NCBI RefSeq assembly: GCF_000420845.1
Contig: NZ_ATVS01000034.1
Location: forward strand, 1 to 38,073
Direction: 5' to 3'
Length of the DNA: 38,073 nucleotides
Source: Butyrivibrio sp. AE3009
Lineage (GTDB): Bacteria > Bacillota > Clostridia > Lachnospirales > Lachnospiraceae
Shown here: in pieces, positions 32,614 to 38,073 of the stretch
Layout of the letters: every line of letters starts with the position of its first letter
Position numbering within the stretch: position 1 is the stretch's first letter
The notes under the pieces: model-generated
What the model was told of the DNA's origin: nothing
What the model saw: the letters and a program-made list of their open reading frames with translations, nothing else
The model's database searches: none
Made by a program: the position numbers and the translations under genes

Positions 32614-33509
32614 TGAGTGAGTTGTGGGATGTATACACGATAGACAGGAAACTAATCGGAAAGACCTGCATTCGCGGTGAACAGGGGAAGCTTGCTGATG
32701 ATGAGTTTCATCATTGGGTTATGGTATGGATAAAGAATCCAAAGACTGGAAAATATCTGGTATCACAGAGAGCTGCAGACAAGGACACGGATCCTTTGAA
32801 ATGGGAAACAGTTGCAGGACACTCTATAGCAGGTGATACAAGTCTTGATGCTGCACTTCGAGAGGTTTATGAGGAAGTAGGGATTACTTTAAAGCGTGAG
32901 GATGCAAAAATTCTGGCAACAAAAGTAGCTATGATTATAGATGGTCGGCGCCACAACTGGATACGTGATTCATTTTATTTTGAAACAACCATGGAGCCGG
33001 ATCTTAACAAAGCAACTACCAATGAGGTTATACAAACAAAGTGGCTTACCTTTGATGAAATAAAAGAGATGTATGAACGCGGTGAGTGCTGTCTCAATAT
33101 GGGAGACCTTTATGGATTTGAATTAAATCCGGTACCACAGGATGGCTATAAGGACATTATCGGTCAGATCGTAAAGGGGAAAATAGACCGTCCTATGGGA
33201 AGTTATCACCCACGTCATAAAGACCTTTATTATCCAGTCAACTATGGCTATGCCTATGGAATCATAGGTGGTGATGGAGCGGAGCAGGACATATACCTTC
33301 TGGGCGAGATTTCAGCAGTTACAGAGTTTGTTGGAAAAGTAATTGCGGTTTATCACAGATACGATGATGACGAAACTAAATGGATAGTTATTCCTTGCGA
33401 TGAAAATGGAACTGTGAGGAGTGATATCAAGATTCCAAGTAAAGACGAGATATATGCGCAGATTGCATTTCAGGAACAATTTTACAGCGGAGTTTTGGTG
33501 GGGATGTAA
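32613..33509 (+). CDS. NUDIX hydrolase fused to a pyrophosphatase-like domain
   Basis: The protein has 298 residues. The NUDIX domain (about 1-165) has a Nudix box starting at Gly69, GHSIAGDTSLDAALREVYEE then VG, with Arg83-Glu84 and Glu87-Glu88 intact and Asp in place of the usual first Glu. A second domain (about 172-298) reads GKIDRPMGSYHPRHKDLYYP and VNYGYAYGIIGGDGAEQDIY, then HRYDDDETKWIVIP and QIAFQEQFYSG. I recognise this as the small pyrophosphatase-like family found as separate proteins of about 120 residues in Clostridia. The fusion could couple release of pyrophosphate or nucleotide to its hydrolysis. The N-terminal substrate is unknown. The gene overlaps the preceding stop by one base. 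Confidence 0.82.
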   Translation: MSELWDVYTIDRKLIGKTCIRGEQGKLADDEFHHWVMVWIKNPKTGKYLVSQRAADKDTDPLKWETVAGHSIAGDTSLDAALREVYEEVGITLKREDAKILATKVAMIIDGRRHNWIRDSFYFETTMEPDLNKATTNEVIQTKWLTFDEIKEMYERGECCLNMGDLYGFELNPVPQDGYKDIIGQIVKGKIDRPMGSYHPRHKDLYYPVNYGYAYGIIGGDGAEQDIYLLGEISAVTEFVGKVIAVYHRYDDDETKWIVIPCDENGTVRSDIKIPSKDEIYAQIAFQEQFYSGVLVGM

Positions 33510-33566
33510 GTAGTTGACAGAACAGTGGAGAAGAAAAATACGGAGAATTGAAGGAGAAGAAGGAAA

Positions 33567-34286
33567 TTGGGGACAATTAAAGATTACAGAAATATGGTAG
33601 AGCAGCCTTGGGGAAAAATGTTCTATGATCTTATTTACAAACAGTTAAACATTCCCAATGACAATAGAAATAAGGTACTGGATTTTGGAGCGGGGTTCTG
33701 TATAACTGCGAATCACTATGCCAAGAATCATGATGTTACTGCAGTAGAGCCCAGTGAGGAGATGCGTGAACTTCGCGTTAATACTTGCAATTATACATTA
33801 GTGCCCGGAGGAATAGATTATTTACAGAGTATAGGAGATAACATTTTTGACGTGGTCATCTGTCATAACGTTATTGAATATGTTGATGATATGGGTGGTG
33901 TGCTTGCACAGTTAATAAGAGTCCTAAAGCCAGGCGGAATTTTATCGATAGTAAAGCATAATGAATATGGTAAGGCATTTGCGTATGCTGTATTAAACGA
34001 CAACCCCGCGGCAGCATTAGATGTTCTTGATAAGTGCACCGAAGAAAGTGCTTTTGGAAACAGAAATGTTTATAGCAACGAGTATCTTGCTGATTTCTTT
34101 GCTGATGATGCAGAGCTAAAAGATGTTTTTGGTATAAGGACATTCTTTGGGTTGTCATCAAACAATGAGATCAAATTCAATGAAGAATGGTATAGCAACA
34201 TGCTTGAACTGGAAACAAAGGCTGGAGCAATTGATGAGTATAAGAAGGTCGCTTTTTATAATCACCTGGTATTTAGAAAAAAATAA
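33567..34286 (+). CDS. Class I SAM-dependent methyltransferase
   Basis: The protein has 239 residues. Motif I is VLDFGAG (37-43), the ribose-binding acidic residue is Glu61 (TAVEPSEEM), post-motif II reads FDVVICHNVIEYV (about 94-106) and motif III KPGG (121-124), a Methyltransf_11/25 pattern. The start is probably TTG 33567, behind AAGGAGAAGAAGGA, giving MGTIKDYRNMVEQPWGK; ATG 33594 is the alternative. It lies 57 bp after the NUDIX fusion and 9 bp before a double GNAT gene. The methyl acceptor is not predictable. Confidence 0.88.
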   Translation: MGTIKDYRNMVEQPWGKMFYDLIYKQLNIPNDNRNKVLDFGAGFCITANHYAKNHDVTAVEPSEEMRELRVNTCNYTLVPGGIDYLQSIGDNIFDVVICHNVIEYVDDMGGVLAQLIRVLKPGGILSIVKHNEYGKAFAYAVLNDNPAAALDVLDKCTEESAFGNRNVYSNEYLADFFADDAELKDVFGIRTFFGLSSNNEIKFNEEWYSNMLELETKAGAIDEYKKVAFYNHLVFRKK

Positions 34287-34295
34287 AAAAGAGAA

Positions 34296-35165
34296 ATGAA
34301 CATAAGAAAAATGACTGAATCAGACCTTTTGAATCTATATGGGACATTATCGGATTCAGAAGTTATGGAATATATAGAAGAACCATATACATTGGATAAG
34401 ACGAAGTTTTTTCTTAAAAAAGCAGTTCTAACAGAAAAGCCTCTAATATATGCTGCAGAGGACGATAATGGAAACTATATAGGTTACGTTATCTATCATG
34501 AGTATGAGCAGAATATTAATGAAATTGGCTGGATTTTAGATAAATCTACTTGGGGTAAAGGATATGCAAGCAAACTGACAGAAAAGCTTATAGAGAAAGC
34601 AAGGCTTGATGGAAAGAATGTAATCATTGAGTGTAGTCCTAAACAGGAAGTTACAAAGCACATCGCAGTTAAGTATGGCTTTGAATATGAAGGTCAAAAG
34701 GATGGGCTGGACATTTATTTGCTAAAGTTAAATCGGAAGATTGACGATGATATTGAGCTGATTCCTTATTACAGAAATGATGACAAATCTTTTCCGTGGT
34801 ACCAGGATACTGATGTCTGCAAACAGGTTGATAACATAGACCATGTGTATGATATTGATACTTTGCATGCTATGTACGATTTTCTTAGTAGCCATGGTAA
34901 CTGCTACTACATAAAGTATCAGGGCAGACTTGTGGGGGATGTATCTCTTAGGGATAATGCAGAGCTTGCAATAGTTGTCTGTAAGGAGTATCAAAACCGT
35001 CACATTGGCAGAAGATGCATACTGAATATGATTGAACTTGCCCGAGAAAAAGGTATGACTAAAGTTAGAGCTAACATCTACTCTTTTAACACTCAAAGCC
35101 AGCGGATGTTTAAGTCCGTAGGTTTTGTCAGAACAGATGACGAATGGTTTGAGTACCGTATTTGA
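34296..35165 (+). CDS. Tandem-domain GNAT acetyltransferase
   Basis: The protein has 289 residues with two GNAT domains. The first (about 1-147) has EIGWILDKSTWGKGYASKL as acetyl-CoA loop and VTKHIAVKYGFEYEG at its end. The second (about 150-289) has ELAIVVCKEYQNRHIGRRCI and TQSQRMFKSVGFVRTDDEWF. The first loop keeps the Gly-x-Gly/Ala core; the second is more degenerate (QNRHIGRR). The ribosome site is weak (AAAAGAGA). It is close behind the methyltransferase gene and in front of another double GNAT gene. The substrate is unknown. Confidence 0.85.
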   Translation: MNIRKMTESDLLNLYGTLSDSEVMEYIEEPYTLDKTKFFLKKAVLTEKPLIYAAEDDNGNYIGYVIYHEYEQNINEIGWILDKSTWGKGYASKLTEKLIEKARLDGKNVIIECSPKQEVTKHIAVKYGFEYEGQKDGLDIYLLKLNRKIDDDIELIPYYRNDDKSFPWYQDTDVCKQVDNIDHVYDIDTLHAMYDFLSSHGNCYYIKYQGRLVGDVSLRDNAELAIVVCKEYQNRHIGRRCILNMIELAREKGMTKVRANIYSFNTQSQRMFKSVGFVRTDDEWFEYRI

Positions 35166-35166
35166 A

Positions 35167-35190
35167 GTGGAGTTTTGGTGGGAATATGAA
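35167..35190 (+). repeat. Remnant copy of the NUDIX-fusion C-terminus
   Basis: AGTGGAGTTTTGGTGGGAAT, then ATGA, encodes SGVLVGI-stop in one frame. The NUDIX-pyrophosphatase gene ends SGVLVGM-stop with nearly the same bases (33487-33509, sharing GGAGTTTTGGTGGG). The short match sits just upstream of the next GNAT gene and now supplies part of its ribosome site. Confidence 0.4.
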
Positions 35191-36169
35191 GCTAAGGGAA
35201 TATTTACCTTCTAAGGATTTCGACAATATTAAAAGCTGGATAGATGATGAAAGGACACACGCTATGTGGTGTGCAGGCCGCTTTGAATATCCTCTTGAGA
35301 AAGAAAACTTTGAAGCGGTTCTTGAGGATATGCACTCGAAGTGGGGAGATACTCCGTTTATTGCAAGCCTTGATGACGGCAATAATGTGGGTTTCTTTTG
35401 CTATTCATTAAATGATGAGACTAAAGAAGGCATGCTGAAGTTTATTGTGGTCAATTCATTGCTGCGTGGAAAAGGTGTTGCAAAGGAAATGCTTGAGCTG
35501 GCATCGCAATATGCTTTTGAAGAAACAGGAGCGAAAGCACTTCATCTAAATGTCTTTTCCGAAAACATCAGAGCAAAGAAGTGCTATCAGAAGGCTGGAT
35601 TTACTGAGTGGAGTGTTACAGAAAATGCATTTTCTTATAAAGATGAATCCTGGGGAAGATGCAATATGTTCAAGATGCTTAATGGAATGATCAGAGAGGT
35701 TAAGCGGGAAGAAATCTCTTTATGTGCAAATATTATTAAAAAGAGTTTTAAGACTGTTGCTGATGAATATGGTTTTACAGAGGAAAATGCTCCGAGGTTT
35801 ACTGCATTTGCAACTACCGATGAGAGACTATACTGGCACATGGATGGCGAGCATAGACCGATGTATGTGTTTGAGGTAGACGGTGTACTGTGCGGATATT
35901 ACTCGTTACTCCTTCAGGATAACAATGAGTGCGAGTTGAACAATCTTGCTGTATTACCAGAGTACAGACATAAGGGAATAGGGAAAGAGCTATTGGAGCA
36001 TTCTTTTAAAATCGCCCGAAGCAAAGGCTGTAGATTGATGAATATCGGAATAGTAGAAGAGAATACGCGGCTTCGTAAGTGGTATGAGGATAACGGAGCT
36101 GTTCATGTGGGGACAAAGAAATTTGATTTCTTTCCATTTACATGTGGTTATATGAAAAAAGAACTGTAG
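35186..36169 (+). CDS. Tandem-domain GNAT acetyltransferase
   Basis: The protein has 327 residues and two GNAT domains. The first (about 1-165) contains FIVVNSLLRGKGVAKEMLEL and NIRAKKCYQKAGFTEWS. The second (about 168-327) contains NNLAVLPEYRHKGIGKELLE and NTRLRKWYEDNGAVHVGTKK. Both acetyl-CoA P-loops are intact (RGKGVA and RHKGIG), unlike the preceding gene. ATG 35186 is chosen because GGTGGG lies just before it; the frame is open a few codons further upstream. Substrates are unknown. Confidence 0.88.
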   Translation: MKLREYLPSKDFDNIKSWIDDERTHAMWCAGRFEYPLEKENFEAVLEDMHSKWGDTPFIASLDDGNNVGFFCYSLNDETKEGMLKFIVVNSLLRGKGVAKEMLELASQYAFEETGAKALHLNVFSENIRAKKCYQKAGFTEWSVTENAFSYKDESWGRCNMFKMLNGMIREVKREEISLCANIIKKSFKTVADEYGFTEENAPRFTAFATTDERLYWHMDGEHRPMYVFEVDGVLCGYYSLLLQDNNECELNNLAVLPEYRHKGIGKELLEHSFKIARSKGCRLMNIGIVEENTRLRKWYEDNGAVHVGTKKFDFFPFTCGYMKKEL

Positions 36170-36186
36170 ATTATGGAGGCGTGTGT

Positions 36187-36651
36187 ATGTGCGGAGTATG
36201 TGAAAGAATTAAAGAAACAAAAGCAGGGGACAATCCATTTCTTGTAAAAGAACTGGAAACTGGATATGTGGTAATTGGGGATTTCCAGCATTTTAAGGGA
36301 TATACATTATTTTTGTATAAAGACCATGTTGTTGAATTGTTTGATCTGGACAAGGAAACAAGAGCAAAGCACTTATATGAAATGACACTTGTTGCTGAAG
36401 CTGTGAAAAATGCTTTCGGAGCTGAAAAGATGAATTATGAGTGTCTGGGAAATGGTGAAGGTGGTGCACATATTCATTGGCATCTGTTTCCAAGAAGGGC
36501 TGGCGACATAGATAACTATGGAAACCAAGGCAAGGGACCTGTCTGGTGCTATCCAAGTGAAAAAATGTACGCTGACATAAACAGACCCAACAGTGAAGAA
36601 CTAGAAGAGATGAAAACAAAACTTCTTTGTGAGCTGGATAAACTATTGTAA
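36187..36651 (+). CDS. HIT-family (histidine triad) hydrolase
   Basis: The protein has 154 residues with a CxxC pair at the N-terminus (Cys2, Cys5) and the triad EGGAHIHWHLFPRR (His95, His97, His99). The central KGYTLFLYKDHVVELFDL is the typical HIT strand/helix. HIT proteins hydrolyse nucleotide phosphoramidates or dinucleoside polyphosphates. The start at 36187 has GGAGG (36175-36179) at good spacing; the frame is open upstream into the preceding gene. It is on the same strand as its neighbours in this accessory series. Confidence 0.92.
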   Translation: MCGVCERIKETKAGDNPFLVKELETGYVVIGDFQHFKGYTLFLYKDHVVELFDLDKETRAKHLYEMTLVAEAVKNAFGAEKMNYECLGNGEGGAHIHWHLFPRRAGDIDNYGNQGKGPVWCYPSEKMYADINRPNSEELEEMKTKLLCELDKLL

Positions 36652-36738
36652 TACATTAAGACAGATTGATGAAGGATGAGACTTTGAGTTAAACACAGAG
36701 CGTGCAATGATTAAGTAGAGGGTAAGAGGCATAAGAAC

Positions 36739-37188
36739 ATGAGTCTACAATTTGTAAAAGCAAGCACTTCTGATGCTTTGACACTAAATGGAATATCTAA
36801 AAGAGCTTTTGACAGCGATGTTCAGGTCGGAGCACCTTCAGCAGGTGGACCTCCTGGATATATGTCTGTGCCTTTTCATACCAAGATGGCCAGATCAAAT
36901 CATTTGTACAAGTTAACCGATGATGGATTGATTGTTGGCGGAGCTATTCTGTTTTCTGATAAAGACAAGCTGAACATCGGAAGGATATTTGTAAGTCCAG
37001 AGCATTTCCGTAAAGGCTATGGAATCTACATGATGCAGGAAATTGAGGCGATGTTTTCAGATGTAAAGGAATTCACGTTGGATATGCCCATTTGGAATGT
37101 CAGAACAAATGCATTTTATTCTAAGCTTGGGTATACAGAAGCAAGACGTGATAACGAGTTTATTTATTATTCTAAGAAACATGAGTGA
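36739..37188 (+). CDS. GNAT acetyltransferase
   Basis: The protein has 149 residues and a single GNAT domain: GGAILFSDKDKLNIGRIFVS (about 75-94), the acetyl-CoA loop EHFRKGYGIYMMQEIE (about 95-110) and NVRTNAFYSKLGYTEARRD at the end. It is preceded by AAGAGG and starts at 36739. The next gene begins 11 bp after its stop. The substrate is unknown. Confidence 0.87.
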   Translation: MSLQFVKASTSDALTLNGISKRAFDSDVQVGAPSAGGPPGYMSVPFHTKMARSNHLYKLTDDGLIVGGAILFSDKDKLNIGRIFVSPEHFRKGYGIYMMQEIEAMFSDVKEFTLDMPIWNVRTNAFYSKLGYTEARRDNEFIYYSKKHE

Positions 37189-37199
37189 AAGAGGTAAGT

Positions 37200-37439
37200 A
37201 TGGCATCAACTAAAGAGTACTTGGATTTTATATTAGAGCAGCTCTCTGGGCTAGATGAGATAGCATATAAAGCCATGATGGGTGAGTACATCATTTATTA
37301 TCGTGGCAAGATCGTTGGTGGTATCTATGATGACCGCTTCCTTATAAAGAACGTAAAGGCAGCCATAGACAAGATGCCTGACGCTGATCTGGAGCTTCCT
37401 TATGAAGGAGCAAAAGAGATGCTGGGAGGATATGTATGA
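37200..37439 (+). CDS. TfoX/Sxy N-terminal-like protein, shortened
   Basis: The protein has 79 residues. ASTKEYLDFILEQLSGLDEI, then AMMGEYIIYYRGKIVGGIYD and FLIKNVKAA, match the TfoX N-terminal domain family common in Firmicutes. Relatives usually have about 105-115 residues and continue beyond EGAKEML with a further helix; here the protein ends GGYV, so about 30 C-terminal residues are lost. The start at 37200 fits AAAGAGG; the frame also opens at 37185. Its stop overlaps the next start (ATGA). In Proteobacteria TfoX promotes competence; in Firmicutes the role is unknown. Confidence 0.8.
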   Translation: MASTKEYLDFILEQLSGLDEIAYKAMMGEYIIYYRGKIVGGIYDDRFLIKNVKAAIDKMPDADLELPYEGAKEMLGGYV

Positions 37440-38002
37440 ACGCTAGAGAATACCTGGATATTTTACACGTTGCTGAGAGATTAAAAGATACACCTCGTCA
37501 TTGTACGACTACGAAGCGCAGAACAGAGAGCGTTGCTGAACATAGTTGGCGTATTTCTCTGATGGCATTTCTTTTGAGGCATGAGTTTCCGGAGCTGGAT
37601 ATAGATAAAGTTGTAGACATGTGTCTCATCCATGATCTGGGGGAATGCTTTACCGGAGATATTCCAACCTTTATCAAAACAGATGATGACAGAGAAGTTG
37701 AGGATTCGCTCCTCAACCAATGGGTGCAATCTTTGCCGGAGGAATTATCTAAAGAAATCTCTGAGTTATACAAAGAGATGGATGCGCAGGAAACTAAGGA
37801 AGCAAAGCTATACAAATCTCTTGATAAACTTGAAGCTCTTATACAGCACAATGAATCTCCTATAGATACATGGTCAGAAAACGAGTATGAGCTAAATAAA
37901 ACATATGCATTTGATACTGTTGCATTCTCAGATTGGCTTACTGAACTGAGAAAAGAGATTTTGGATGATACCCTAAAAAAGATAGAAGCTGAGAAGCAGT
38001 AA
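37436..38002 (+). CDS. HD-domain phosphohydrolase (YfbR/HDDC2-like, 5'-nucleotidase type)
   Basis: The protein has 188 residues. HD motif residues are His36 (SVAEHSWRISLMAF), His66-Asp67 (MCLIHDLGECFTGD) and Asp130 (YKSLDKLEAL), giving the H...HD...D metal site, as in 5'-deoxynucleotidases of the YfbR/HDDC2 group. Cytoplasmic enzymes of this group remove phosphate from deoxynucleoside monophosphates. GGGAGG lies upstream and the start overlaps the TfoX-like gene's stop. It is the last complete gene in the window. Confidence 0.88.
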   Translation: MNAREYLDILHVAERLKDTPRHCTTTKRRTESVAEHSWRISLMAFLLRHEFPELDIDKVVDMCLIHDLGECFTGDIPTFIKTDDDREVEDSLLNQWVQSLPEELSKEISELYKEMDAQETKEAKLYKSLDKLEALIQHNESPIDTWSENEYELNKTYAFDTVAFSDWLTELRKEILDDTLKKIEAEKQ

Positions 38003-38073
38003 CTTGCAGGATAACCAACCATCTATGTTGTGGACAAGGGACGCCACCCTTGACGGAACCTGCTGGAAACGCA
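38003..38073. other. Unassigned right edge
   Basis: After the HD gene 71 bases remain. CAAGGG (38035-38040) and CCCTTG (38047-38052) form a small inverted repeat, and an open frame from ATG 38025 runs off the edge without a ribosome site. The base composition is richer in G+C than the preceding genes. Nothing can be assigned. Confidence 0.4.

Noticed and set aside
38025..38073. Start of another gene at the right edge.
   Set aside because: There is no ribosome site and only 16 codons are visible; no similarity was recognised.

Overview
The window looks like a chromosomal segment from a low-GC Firmicute, most likely a rumen or gut Lachnospiraceae of the Butyrivibrio/Pseudobutyrivibrio type. 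I infer this from an AT-rich background, strong Shine-Dalgarno sequences, many polysaccharide-utilisation genes, a domain-swapped GH3 enzyme of the Butyrivibrio/Ruminococcus BglA kind, choline-binding-type wall repeats, and LytTR, PadR and LacI regulators. No rRNA, tRNA, CRISPR array, phage or complete insertion sequence was recognised.

Layout. 1-339 (-) is the N-terminal part of a CPA2 Na+/H+ antiporter cut by the window edge. 459-2783 is a GC-rich GH31 alpha-glycosidase that looks imported, followed by a half-size EamA permease. 3369-4394 (-) is a membrane-anchored TIM-barrel isomerase-like protein divergent from a TetR regulator, with a palindromic operator over the isomerase promoter. 5157-8013 holds an unknown membrane protein and a LytTR response regulator/GHKL sensor kinase pair. 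8124-11195 is a permuted GH3 beta-glycosidase tethered by membrane segments at both ends.

11568-24978 is the centrepiece, a LacI-controlled glycan locus. It has a divergent lacI gene, operators and a possible leader peptide, a 1996-residue secreted, wall-bound DUF5695-type multidomain protein, a cytoplasmic GH127 beta-L-arabinofuranosidase with all its zinc and catalytic residues, a lipoprotein sugar-binding protein, two ABC permeases and a YesL protein. The order resembles the Bifidobacterium longum hypBA locus for beta-L-arabino-oligosaccharides of plant hydroxyproline-rich glycoproteins. The giant protein takes the place of the extracellular arabinobiosidase, so it is the best candidate here for an undescribed enzyme. 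A promoter and terminator just downstream (24990-25144) enclose a possible small RNA of about 120 nt.

25158-30905 is a redox cluster: TetR with twin operators, a flavin reductase-like protein, an aldo/keto reductase, a carboxymuconolactone decarboxylase/cupin fusion, a polyferredoxin membrane protein, PadR and a flavodoxin. Three decayed genes lie inside it: an internally deleted flavodoxin, a DUF4405 gene and a MATE tail.

30977-38002 is a same-strand series of small accessory genes. It includes four GNAT proteins with six acetyltransferase domains, a NUDIX-pyrophosphatase-like fusion, a methyltransferase, a HIT protein, a shortened TfoX-like protein and an HD phosphohydrolase, mixed with gene fragments. 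It reads as a turnover zone of house-cleaning or resistance-type functions.
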